From contig NZ_JAERRG010000032.1 in assembly GCF_016741935.1 (NCBI RefSeq), positions 1-64,000 on the forward strand: DNA of 64,000 nucleotides, in the 5' to 3' direction. The position numbers were made by a program, and so were the translations under genes. Shown in pieces: positions 7,793 to 15,915 of this stretch (its first letter is position 1; each line of letters opens with the position of its first letter). This DNA is from Streptomyces endocoffeicus. Lineage in GTDB: Bacteria > Actinomycetota > Actinomycetes > Streptomycetales > Streptomycetaceae. Below the pieces are notes generated by a model. That model saw only the letters and a program-made list of their open reading frames with translations, searched no databases and had not been told where the DNA came from.

Positions 7793-8972
7793 TGTACCGC
7801 TCGAAAAGTCATCGCGGCTGATCAGGCGGCATACCGGTACTCATTGAGGAGACCGCCGAGGATCCGGGTACGCAGGACTTTGTGAGTGTTGAGGTCATGC
7901 GCCACGGCAGGTTGTTCAGGGGCGTCGGGTGGTAACTGAATGCGCGCTCGGTGGGGTCGGTGCTCGTTGTAGTGCTGCTCGTAGGCCGCGAGGACGTGGC
8001 GGGCGTGGGCCTCGTTCATGATGAGAACGTGGTCGAGGGCTTCGCGTCGGATGCTGCCGATGATGCGTTCGCAGTGCGCGTTCATACGGGGAGCCTGTGG
8101 CGCACTGTTGGTGATCTTCATCTCCTCGGCCCGAAAGACGGCATCGAACGCCTCGCCGTACTTGCCATCGCGGTCGCGCAGCAGGAAGCGCAGGGTCTGT
8201 CCGCGTATGCCCAGGTCGGCGGTAAGATTCCGCGCCTGCTGCACCGCCCAGTCCCGGGTCGGGTGGGCGGTGACCCCGGTGATGTGCAGTCGCCGGGTGG
8301 CGTGCTCGAGGAACACCAGTGCATACAACCGCCTGCCGAGGGCGGTGTCGATGTGGAAGAAGTCTGCCGCGATGATGCCCTCGGCTTGCGTGGTCAGGAA
8401 CTCGCGCCAGGTGGGGCCTGAGCGACGTGGCGTGGGGTCGATGCCGGCCACGTTGAGGATCTCCCGGACCGTCGAGGCTGCGATCCGATGCCCGAGCTGG
8501 GTCAGCTCCCCTTGGATCCGCCGGTGTCCCCATCGCGGATTCTCCCTGGCCAACCGCAGGACGAGCTTCTTGACCGCTGCCGGGGTGGGCGGGCGGCCGG
8601 TGTGCCGGCGCACGGTGTAGTCCCACTTCTCGGCGATCAACCTGCGGTGCCAGGCAAGCAGGGTGCCGGGGGTGACAGGGAAGAACTCGCGCCAGTGGCG
8701 CCGGGGTATCAGCCCGGACAGGGCGGTGAACCAGAACCGGTCGGCAGGCTCGTAGCGGACCGGCCCGGCCAACTGGCGGCGCAGGACAGCATTCTCGTGC
8801 CGCAGCACCAGCAGTTCCGCGTCCTTCGCCGTCCCGCGAAGGAGGAGTACCGACGGAACAGTGAGCAGCTTCCGGGTCACCTTGTACAGCAAGGACACGA
8901 TCACGGAAGGCATCATCCCAGCGAACTGACTGCACTCCGCTCACCTGCGGCGATGACTTTTCGAGCGGCGCA
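7793..8972. mobile_element. Complete IS type 2 element (about 1.18 kb)
   Basis: The ends are inverted repeats: 7797-7815 and 8950-8968 are a perfect 19-bp pair (CCGCTCGAAAAGTCATCGC on the left). The likely outer limits are TG...CA at 7793 and 8972. It carries one intact transposase gene reading leftward. The insertion separates direct repeat copy 1 on the left from a TrkA-domain gene remnant on the right, whose 5' part is missing. This is the only copy in the window with an unbroken transposase frame and both ends. Confidence 0.8.
7822..8916 (-). CDS. DDE (rve) transposase of IS type 2, intact
   Basis: 364 residues. The N-terminal part has AKDAELLVLRHENAVLRRQ and the conserved RYEPADRFW, then a helix-turn-helix-like region (RWGHRRIQGELTQLGHRI). 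The integrase core has catalytic Asp in DFFHIDT, Asp in RDRDGKYGEAFD and Glu in CERIIGSIRREA, and the C-terminus is GGLLNEYRYAA. It should cut and join the element's 19-30 bp inverted ends. The family position is IS3/IS481-like by fold; I cannot give an ISfinder name. Fragments of very similar proteins lie at 4.8-5.9 and 53.6-53.9 kb. Confidence 0.85.
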   Translation of the reverse strand: MMPSVIVSLLYKVTRKLLTVPSVLLLRGTAKDAELLVLRHENAVLRRQLAGPVRYEPADRFWFTALSGLIPRRHWREFFPVTPGTLLAWHRRLIAEKWDYTVRRHTGRPPTPAAVKKLVLRLARENPRWGHRRIQGELTQLGHRIAASTVREILNVAGIDPTPRRSGPTWREFLTTQAEGIIAADFFHIDTALGRRLYALVFLEHATRRLHITGVTAHPTRDWAVQQARNLTADLGIRGQTLRFLLRDRDGKYGEAFDAVFRAEEMKITNSAPQAPRMNAHCERIIGSIRREALDHVLIMNEAHARHVLAAYEQHYNEHRPHRARIQLPPDAPEQPAVAHDLNTHKVLRTRILGGLLNEYRYAA

Positions 8973-9488
8973 CGGTATCGGCCAGGTCGGACTGCGACTG
9001 TGCGGTGAACTCCGCCAACTGGGCGTACCTGTCGTAGGCGTGGAGCGAGATCCCAACGCCCCCAACGTCCGCCTTGCGCGGTCTCTGGGTATCCCTGTGC
9101 TCGCCGGCCACGGCGGTGACCGCGCCATCCTCGAAAAGCTGCACCTCCACCAGGCCCGTGCTCTGGCTGCTGTCGGCTCTGACGATCTCGACAACATCGC
9201 CGTGGCCATCGCCGCACAGGGAGTCTCACCCGGCACCCGCGTCGTGCTGCGCGCCGGCGAACACGAAGCGATCGCCGAAACCCGCTCGCTGCTACCGCTG
9301 GGCACCATCCGCGACGTCACCAGCCTGTCCGCCGCCTACATACTGGCCCGGCTGCTGGACACCCCGGCCACCGGCGTCATTACACACCAGCACCGCACCT
9401 CGTGGAACTGCCCGCCGACAGCTTCACTCCCTGGCCACTCGCGGCACGTCAGGGATGCTCCCACGTGGACATCACCTCATCCCGCTGA
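8973..9488 (+). pseudogene. TrkA-N (RCK) NAD-binding domain protein, 5'-truncated by IS and frameshifted
   Basis: The sequence resumes inside a Rossmann fold directly after the IS end: GIGQVGLRLCGELRQLGVPV, VGVERDPNAP, AVGSDDLDNIAVAIAAQ, RVVLRAGEHE. This is the RCK/TrkA-N domain that gates K+ channels or transporters by binding NAD(H) or nucleotides. Everything before the first glycine motif is lost. Near 9395 the frame shifts: the expected C-terminus (LVELPADSFTPWPLAARQG to the stop at 9486-9488) is in another frame. It is therefore broken at both ends of its function. Confidence 0.7.
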
Positions 9489-9699
9489 CCTTGAACACCG
9501 TGTGTGACGCGACGCTCGGGGAAACCGACCGTGAGAGTCCTGGCTGAGAGCAGCCGGGTCTGGCGGTGTTCTGGTAGGGCCGAGTCGAAATGTCCGGCTG
9601 TAGTTGCTTCCGAGACCCTGCTCATTTCCTTCTGGGACAGCCCGGATGGGCCCCGGCGGGGCGGGCCGAGCGCCGTTCTTCATCAGTGCGAGACGGACG

Positions 9700-10351
9700 G
9701 TGGCGCGGCCTGTTGTTGGGCCGGTCGGCCACCGCGAACAACGCCAAGATACTTGCCCTTCGGCATGAGGTCGCTGTGCTTCGCCGGCAGATCGGGCGGC
9801 CGCGGTTTTCGTGCCACCCGGCGCGTCCATGTCCTGGGCGTTACCGCCCACCCGACCGGTGCATGGGTCGCCCAACTCGCCCGCAGTCTGCTCATGGACC
9901 TCGAGGAGAGGGCTGGGTGCTTCCGGTTCCTCATCCGGGACCGGGACAGCAAGTTCACCGGCGCGTTCGACACTGTCTTCGCCGGCAATGGCACAGCCGT
10001 CATCCCGACGCCGCCGCAAAGCCCCCGGTCCAACGCGTTCGCCGAACGATGGATACGCACAGCCCGCGCCGAATGCACCGACCGGCTCCTCATCACCGGT
10101 GAACGACACCTGCGGACGGTCCTTACTGCATACGCCGAGCACTACAACGCCGGACGAGCCCACTGCAGCCCCGGCCTGCGAGCACCTGACGACGACCTGA
10201 ACGTCATTCCCCTGCCCGCTGCTGCGGACAGGCGCCGACAGGTACTTGGCGGACTGCTCAACGAATACCACACCACGCCACTCCGACTGCCTCACCATCC
10301 ACAGGAAAAGCCCAGCTCAGCAGCCTGATCGGAATATTGACACCCCTCAGG
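9700..10351 (+). pseudogene. IS type 1, copy 2: transposase with internal deletion
   Basis: A short N-terminal stretch (NNAKILALRHEVAVLRRQ) is joined in another frame to the catalytic half starting at RRVHVLGVTAHPTGAWVAQL near 9815. About 150 residues, including the first catalytic Asp motif (CDFMHVDT), are deleted. The rest keeps RDRDSKFT, the Glu motif ERWIRTARAE and the complete C-terminus VLGGLLNEYHTT. The right end GACACCCCTCAGG lies at 10339-10351. The element is inactive. The left end is not clear to me. Confidence 0.75.
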
Positions 10352-10545
10352 GCCGTGTGCGGGCAACCTGGTCGCCGTGGGCGACCTGCGCCAAGGGGCG
10401 GTAAAGCCCCTCGGTGTCTGGCGGCAGATAGGGCACTCCCAGAGTGTGAGCGCCGTATCCGGCTCTGTAGCGCCGCAGCGAGACAGTCCGCAGAGGTGTC
10501 TCGCTGGAAGAATTCACGGAGGATGCCGCCGAGGCGATCATGTCT
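10352..10545. repeat. Dispersed repeat R with a fragment of IS type 3 C-terminus
   Basis: This segment (GGCCGTGTGCGGGCAACCTGG... to GAGACAGTCCGCAGAGG) is closely repeated at 26106-26252 and in part at 7730-7778. On its right, minus-strand codons read DRLGGILREF, matching the extreme C-terminus of the IS type 3 transposase (DRLGGILHEY). At 26.1-26.3 kb the same arrangement occurs next to an IS type 3 copy. The repeat therefore seems to travel with that IS. Both strands are open, but neither translation resembles a protein I know. Confidence 0.55.
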
Positions 10546-10571
10546 TGAGCAGGCCGGCGGGAGTGGGGGTG

Positions 10572-11522
10572 TCAGGCGAGTGCGGTGACGACGCGGGAGG
10601 GGCTCGGGCGGCCGAGGTGATGGGCCATCCATCGGCTGGTGGCCGCCAGCGCGTTCAGGTCGACCCCGGTGTGGATGCCGAGTCCGCGCAACATCCACAC
10701 CAGGTCCTCGGTGGCGAGGTTGCCGGTGGCGCTGCGGGCGTAGGGGCAGCCTCCGATGCCGCCGGCCGAGCTGTCGAACTCGGTGACACCCGCCGTCAGC
10801 GCGGCATGCACATTGGCGAGGGCCTGGCCGTAGGTGTCGTGGAAGTGAAGGGCGGTCCGGTCCAGGGGGATGTCCGCCCCCCGTACGGTGTCGAGGAGTT
10901 CCAGGACGTGGCCGGGGGTGCCGGTACCGATCGTGTCTCCCAGCGACAGGGACGTGCAGCCCATGTCGAGGAGCCTGCGGGCGACCGAGGCGACCTCACG
11001 GGGCTCCACATCGCCCTCCCAGGGGTCGCCGAAGCACATCGACACATAGCCGCGCACCGGCAGACCCGCGGAGCGGGCCCGGGACACGACGGGTTCGAAC
11101 ATCGCCAGTACCCCCTTCATGTCCCGGGCCAGGTTGTTCTCCGCGAAGGACTCCGTCGCGCTGGCGAAGACGGCGATCTCCCGGGCACCGGCGGCCAGTG
11201 CCCTCTCCAGACCCCGGTCGTTGGGAACGAGCACCGGGAGGCGGATGCCATCGAGGGGGCCCACGGCGGTGAGCACCTCGTGTGCGTCGTCGAGTTGGGG
11301 TATCCACCGGGGGGAGACGAAGCTGGTGACCTCGATGGTGGTCAGACCCGCCTCGACGAGCCGCCGGACGAACTCGGCCTTGACGGGGGTGGGGACGCGT
11401 ACGGTTTCGGCCTGGAGGCCGTCGCGGGGGCCGACCTCGTAGACGCGGACCTGTTCGGGCATGCCCTGCCGGGGGGCGACGCGGGGCAGTGCTTCGGTGG
11501 ACGAGGTGGTCTCGGATGTCAT
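10572..11522 (-). CDS. mvaB: Hydroxymethylglutaryl-CoA lyase
   Basis: 316 residues of the HMGL-like TIM-barrel family, which split 3-hydroxy-3-methylglutaryl-CoA into acetyl-CoA and acetoacetate using a divalent metal. Visible motifs: the N-terminal metal/substrate motif VGPRDGLQ, the metal histidines in LHFHDTYGQ, and the cysteine loop SSAGGIGGCPYARSATGN that closes the active site. It is the last gene of the minus-strand operon 10.57-19.30 kb, 110 bases after the enoyl-CoA hydratase. With the degradative HMG-CoA reductase at the other end of the operon it makes a route from mevalonate to central metabolites. No defect seen. Confidence 0.93.
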   Translation of the reverse strand: MTSETTSSTEALPRVAPRQGMPEQVRVYEVGPRDGLQAETVRVPTPVKAEFVRRLVEAGLTTIEVTSFVSPRWIPQLDDAHEVLTAVGPLDGIRLPVLVPNDRGLERALAAGAREIAVFASATESFAENNLARDMKGVLAMFEPVVSRARSAGLPVRGYVSMCFGDPWEGDVEPREVASVARRLLDMGCTSLSLGDTIGTGTPGHVLELLDTVRGADIPLDRTALHFHDTYGQALANVHAALTAGVTEFDSSAGGIGGCPYARSATGNLATEDLVWMLRGLGIHTGVDLNALAATSRWMAHHLGRPSPSRVVTALA

Positions 11523-11632
11523 GGCGTCCTCGTCAGGCAGTGGGAAGGGCGAAGGGTGCGGTCACGCGGAACGGCGCGGCGCCGGGCGTCTGGCAACGGC
11601 GGACCGGAGGGCGATGTTCCTGTGTGGATCCG

Positions 11633-12430
11633 TCATACGGGGGGCTTGCCGACACTCCGGCGGGAGGGAAAGTCGGGCGGACGGCGTTCGGCGAACGCGG
11701 CCAGTCCCTCATGGGCGTCCGGGGAGGTGAACGCCCGCTGCCCGTACCGCGCCTCACAGTGGAATGCCTGGTCCTGCGGGAGGTCCCCGAGGCGCAGCAC
11801 CGACTCCTTGATCGTCTCCAGGGCGGTGCCGCTGCGGGCGGTGAGCCGGTGCGCCCGGTCCATCGCCGCCTCGAGCAACTGGTCGGCCGGCACCACGGCG
11901 TTGAGCAGGCCGTACCGCAGGGCGGTGGCCGCGGTGATCCGGTCTCCGAGCAGCATCAGCTCCATGGCCCAGACGTAGGGGATCTGCCGGGTCAGCCGCG
12001 TCAGGGTGCCGCCGGCCGGGACGACTCCGACACCGCTCTCGGGGAGCCCGAACTCGGCCGTTTCGGCGGCGATCCGCAGGTCCGTGGAGAGCATGATCTC
12101 GAATCCGCCACCGAGGCAGAGCCCGTTGACCGCCGCGATGACCGGCTTGAACAAGGTGGTGTGTTTCTGGTGGGCACCGTCCCATCGGGAGATGTCGAAC
12201 CGCCCCTCGGCGAGCGCGGGGATCGATTCGGTGAGATCGGCGCCGACGCAGAAGGCACGGTGCCCCGCGCCCGTGAGGACCGCGACGCCGATCGACTCGT
12301 CGTCGCGGACCTCTTCGAAGGCCGCTCCCAGCTCCTCGTACATCGCCAGGGTCAGTGAGTTCAGTTTCTCCGGCCGGTCGAACCGGATCAGCGCTACCGG
12401 TCCGTCACGGTCGAGGGTGATGCCGCTCAT
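11633..12430 (-). CDS. Enoyl-CoA hydratase/isomerase family protein
   Basis: 265 residues of the crotonase fold. The oxyanion-hole region reads GAGHRAFCVGADL and NGLCLGGGFEI; a catalytic-type Glu lies in GLPESGVGVVPAGGT. In this setting a hydratase for 3-methylglutaconyl-CoA, giving HMG-CoA, would fit well, but crotonases are too diverse to assign the substrate from sequence, and a carnitinyl-CoA-type dehydratase is also possible. The start lies one base after the stop of the upstream CoA-transferase gene, so the two are translationally coupled. Confidence 0.85.
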   Translation of the reverse strand: MSGITLDRDGPVALIRFDRPEKLNSLTLAMYEELGAAFEEVRDDESIGVAVLTGAGHRAFCVGADLTESIPALAEGRFDISRWDGAHQKHTTLFKPVIAAVNGLCLGGGFEIMLSTDLRIAAETAEFGLPESGVGVVPAGGTLTRLTRQIPYVWAMELMLLGDRITAATALRYGLLNAVVPADQLLEAAMDRAHRLTARSGTALETIKESVLRLGDLPQDQAFHCEARYGQRAFTSPDAHEGLAAFAERRPPDFPSRRSVGKPPV

Positions 12431-12431
12431 C

Positions 12432-13694
12432 TCAGACCACCCCCGACTCGCGCAGGGCGCGGATGTGTTCCTCGGAGAGGTCCGCGAAGGCGCGCAGCAT
12501 CTGGTCGGTGTGTTCGCCGACCCGGGGAGCCAGTCCCCGGGGCCGGGCCGGGGTCACGTCGAGTTTGACCGGTGTGCCGACCATGCGCAGTGGACCGAAG
12601 TCCGGGTACTCGACGTCGACGACCATGTCCCGGGCCTGGATCTGGGGATCCGCGATGACCTCCCCGATGTCCTTGACGGCGCTCAGCGGCACGAGGTCGC
12701 CGGCGAGTTCCTCCAGTTCGAGCTTGGCGCGATCGGCGAACCACCTGTGCAGCAGCGGCCGCACCCGGCGCTCGTAGACCTCCGGGGTGAACCGCTTGGC
12801 CATCGTGTCGATCTCCGGGTCGGCCGCCAGTTCGGGTTCGCCGAACATCTCGCACGTCAACCGCCAGAACTTGTCGGTGTAGCCACCGAAGAAGACGAAG
12901 CCGTCCCTGCACGGATAGAGCTCATAGGGTTTGACGAACGGATGCTCATTGCCGAGCGGAGCCGGCACCTTGCCCTCGACGGTGTGCGACACGACCGCGT
13001 TCTCGGTCAGGCTGAGCACCGAGTCCTGCTGGGAGATGTCCACCAACTGTCCTTCACCGGTGCGCTCGGCGTGCCGCAGCGCGGCGAGCGTGCCGATCAC
13101 GGCGTAGAGCGTGGCAGACAGGTCGCCGATGATGGTGCCGACCCGGACCGGAGGGCGGTCGGGGAAGCCGTTCATCGACCACAGACCGCCCGTGGCCTGC
13201 GCGCTGTTGTCGTACGCGGGCTTGCGCCGGTACGGGCCGGTCTGGCCGTAGCCGGAGATCGCGGTGTAGATCAGCCGCGGATTGACCTTCCGCAGCTCGC
13301 GGTAGCCGACCCCCAGCTTGTCCATGGTCCCGCCACGGAAGTTCTCGACCAGGACGTCCGCGCGGCTGACGAGCGTGCGCAGCAGGTCCTTGCCCTCGGG
13401 CCGGGACAGGTCCAGGGTCATGCCGAGCTTGTTCCGGTTGTACTGGGCGAAGAACGCGCTGAACGCCTCGCCCTCGGGCGATGTCAGCAGGGGGGGAAAC
13501 TCGCGCGCATAGTCCGGGTCCTTCGGATTCTCGATCTTGATGACCGTCGCTCCGAGATCCGCGAGCATCATCGAGCAGAACGGCCCGGCGACCACCCGAG
13601 TGATGTCGAGGACCACGACCCCGCGCAGCGCCCCGTGTGCGGGACCGCCCGGCAGGACGGCAGCGAGGTCGAACCCGGTGTTGAACTCCGTCAC
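12432..13694 (-). CDS. Type III CoA-transferase (CaiB/BaiF family)
   Basis: 420 residues. The family moves CoA between a carboxylic acid and an acyl-CoA through a glutamyl/aspartyl-CoA enzyme intermediate. The nucleophile is the Asp in AYDNSAQATGG; other family stretches are VVVLDITRVVAGPF, KIENPKDPD and LVENFRGGTMDKLG. It probably activates the pathway acid as its CoA ester so that the hydratase and HMG-CoA lyase next to it can act. It sits between hyuB (36-base gap) and the enoyl-CoA hydratase. The substrate is unknown. Confidence 0.9.
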   Translation of the reverse strand: MTEFNTGFDLAAVLPGGPAHGALRGVVVLDITRVVAGPFCSMMLADLGATVIKIENPKDPDYAREFPPLLTSPEGEAFSAFFAQYNRNKLGMTLDLSRPEGKDLLRTLVSRADVLVENFRGGTMDKLGVGYRELRKVNPRLIYTAISGYGQTGPYRRKPAYDNSAQATGGLWSMNGFPDRPPVRVGTIIGDLSATLYAVIGTLAALRHAERTGEGQLVDISQQDSVLSLTENAVVSHTVEGKVPAPLGNEHPFVKPYELYPCRDGFVFFGGYTDKFWRLTCEMFGEPELAADPEIDTMAKRFTPEVYERRVRPLLHRWFADRAKLELEELAGDLVPLSAVKDIGEVIADPQIQARDMVVDVEYPDFGPLRMVGTPVKLDVTPARPRGLAPRVGEHTDQMLRAFADLSEEHIRALRESGVV

Positions 13695-13730
13695 GCGACC
13701 ACACCTCCTTCTTCGAATACCGCTGTGGAA

Positions 13731-15887
13731 TCAGCGGGTGGTGGCGGCTTCGACCCGGATGCGTGCGTCGAGCAGGGTGCCGCAGCGCGGGCTGTAGAAC
13801 TCATCGAGGAGCACCCGCTGCCCGTCGCCCCGGGGGCGTACCCGGACGCCGTACTCGCCCAGCCGGTCGGCGGCCACCCGCGTGGTGACGATGGCGTCCT
13901 GCCGCCAGTCGTCCTTGGTGCTGATCAGGGCGCCGCTGGCCGGGCAGTACCAGCCGTCCGCGGCACGGCGGGGCGCGGATGCCCCGGCGGCGGCGTCGGC
14001 GGCGACTGGCGCGGTCGGCTCCCCGCCGATCCGGGCGGCACGCATCGCCTCGCGTGTGCGCGCGGTCGCGGCGGCGTCCACGGCACCGTCGGCGAGCACC
14101 ACCCCGTAGACGGCGGATGCCGTGTGGTCGGTGATGTACGCGTCCCGGACGTCCTCGGCGACGCGCCGCGGGTCACGCAGGAGCGGGTCTCCGTACCCGC
14201 CGCCACCGGCGATCCACTGGACGAAGACATCGCCGGCCGAGACCCGCACCGAGGACTGGTTGATGGCCAGTAGGTCCCGCGTGTCGCAGTCGAGGCTGTC
14301 GTCGGTGGGCACCGTGCCCGCGGCGAGCAGGCCGGCGACATTGGACCGGCGCAGGATCTCGTGCCCGCTGCCCCCGCCGGGAAGCCCGCCACCGTATCCG
14401 TCGGCGACCACCTGGGCGCTGGGGGCGAACACGGTCTGCGTGGCGGAGGGCGCACCGTGCAGGGCCCAGGCGAACTCCAGTCCCAGACCGCCGCGGTGGG
14501 CCCCGTGCCCGGCGCTGGCGATGTTGAGCCGCTTCCACAAGTAGAGGACGGGATAGAGCATCTCGTTCATCTCGACGTCCGGGAGCATGTTGTTGACCTG
14601 CGTCATCATCCCGGCGCAGTCCAGACCGTCGGTGTCCGGCTGGGCTCCCGCCCCCATTCCACCGCCATCCATGTTGAACAGCACGAAGTACTCGCCGTCG
14701 TCCGAGGTGCCGGCCGAGATGCCGCCGGTCCACGAGTCGGCCCACACACCCTGGGTGCGGCCACGGACGGTCTCGTCCGCGCTGCCCCGGCAGGCGTCGT
14801 TCATCAGCTTGGTGACCAGCCGGCTGACGCGGGCGCCGGTCGTCAGGTGTCCGTTGCTGATCGGGGCCGGGGGAGTGGGGTTGACGATGGAGCCCGGCTC
14901 GGCGATGACCTCGAAGGCGGTCATGACGCCCTCGTTGAACGGCACGTCCCAGGCGAGGATGGGCACCACCGCCGTGGCGACGCTTCCGACGAGGGCTCCG
15001 TAGCTACAGTTGACGAAGCCGTCGGTTTGCTCGCTGGATCCGGTGAAGTCGAACGTGATCTGCTCGCCCCGCTTGGTCATGGCGCAGGCGACGCGGTACA
15101 GCTCGTCGGCATGGCCGTTGTGCTCGGTCCACTCCTCGGCCGTGTACGTTCCGTCGGGGATCTTCGCGACACGGTCCCGGACCACCTGCTCCGCCAGCTC
15201 GAAGCTGAGCCGCGTGTACTCGCGGAAGTCGTCGAGCCCGAATTCCCCGATCGTGGCGAGCAGCCGCTGGATCCCGGTGTTGTTGCTGGCCACCAGGGAG
15301 CGCACATCGTTCCAGAACAGCGCGGGCACCCGGACGTTGTTGAGCAGGATGCGTCGCACCCATTCGACGGGCTCGCCCTTGTCGAAGATCTTCACTCCCG
15401 GCGGGAGCCGGAGCGCCTCGCTGTAGCAGTCATAGGCCCCGGGGGCGAAGCCGCCCGGTGTCATACCGCCGACGTCGACGAGGTGGGCCTGCGACTGCGC
15501 CCACCCGATCAGCTCGTCACCGTGGAAGATCGGCGAGATCACATTGGTGTCCGGCGGGTGGCTCGCACCGGCGGTGTGCGGATCGTTGCAGATGAAGGCG
15601 TCGCCGGGGGCGAGTGGCTCACCGGCGATCTCCCGGACCAGATTCTGGACGGCGACGCTGCCGGAGCCGATGTGGAACTGGACGTAGTCGGAGTAGGCGT
15701 AGATGCGGCCGGTCGGGTCGAACAGCGCGGTGTTGAAGTCGCCGGCCTCGGTGATCACCGGCGAGCCGGACGAGCGGATCATCGCGATGCCCATCTCCTC
15801 GACGATGGAGTCCAGACGCATACGGATGACCTCGAGCGTGACGGGGTCGAACCCGGCGGGAAGGCGGCCGGTGGCGGATTCGGTCAT
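13731..15887 (-). CDS. hyuB: Hydantoinase/oxoprolinase B-type subunit with an extra C-terminal domain
   Basis: 718 residues. Residues 10-590 form the HyuB / acetone-carboxylase-alpha-like domain (FDPVTLEVIRMRLDSIVEEM, CNDPHTAGASHPPDTNVISP, HLVDVGGMTPGG, ARVSRLVTKLMNDACRG). Typical HyuB proteins end soon after the glycine-rich region (QWIAGGGGYGDPLLRDP). Here an Ala-rich linker leads to about 75 more residues (from about 644) with WYCPASGALIS and YSPRCGTLLDAR. Two cysteine motifs suggest a small metal-binding domain like the gamma subunit of acetone or acetophenone carboxylases; that comparison is my inference. The protein should pair with HyuA encoded 28 bases upstream in an ATP-dependent hydrolase or carboxylase. 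Confidence 0.88.
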   Translation of the reverse strand: MTESATGRLPAGFDPVTLEVIRMRLDSIVEEMGIAMIRSSGSPVITEAGDFNTALFDPTGRIYAYSDYVQFHIGSGSVAVQNLVREIAGEPLAPGDAFICNDPHTAGASHPPDTNVISPIFHGDELIGWAQSQAHLVDVGGMTPGGFAPGAYDCYSEALRLPPGVKIFDKGEPVEWVRRILLNNVRVPALFWNDVRSLVASNNTGIQRLLATIGEFGLDDFREYTRLSFELAEQVVRDRVAKIPDGTYTAEEWTEHNGHADELYRVACAMTKRGEQITFDFTGSSEQTDGFVNCSYGALVGSVATAVVPILAWDVPFNEGVMTAFEVIAEPGSIVNPTPPAPISNGHLTTGARVSRLVTKLMNDACRGSADETVRGRTQGVWADSWTGGISAGTSDDGEYFVLFNMDGGGMGAGAQPDTDGLDCAGMMTQVNNMLPDVEMNEMLYPVLYLWKRLNIASAGHGAHRGGLGLEFAWALHGAPSATQTVFAPSAQVVADGYGGGLPGGGSGHEILRRSNVAGLLAAGTVPTDDSLDCDTRDLLAINQSSVRVSAGDVFVQWIAGGGGYGDPLLRDPRRVAEDVRDAYITDHTASAVYGVVLADGAVDAAATARTREAMRAARIGGEPTAPVAADAAAGASAPRRAADGWYCPASGALISTKDDWRQDAIVTTRVAADRLGEYGVRVRPRGDGQRVLLDEFYSPRCGTLLDARIRVEAATTR

Positions 15888-15915
15888 GTGGGTCTCCTGG
15901 ATCGGGCCGTGGCGT

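Noticed and set aside
10377..11978. 533-residue plus-strand open frame across repeat R and HMG-CoA lyase
   Set aside because: Mostly antisense of the lyase; the repeat part has no ribosome site and no known protein similarity.
12006..14273. 755-residue plus-strand open frame
   Set aside because: Antisense shadow of the CoA-transferase and HyuB genes; composition is that of a complementary third-position-GC frame and it has no family motifs.
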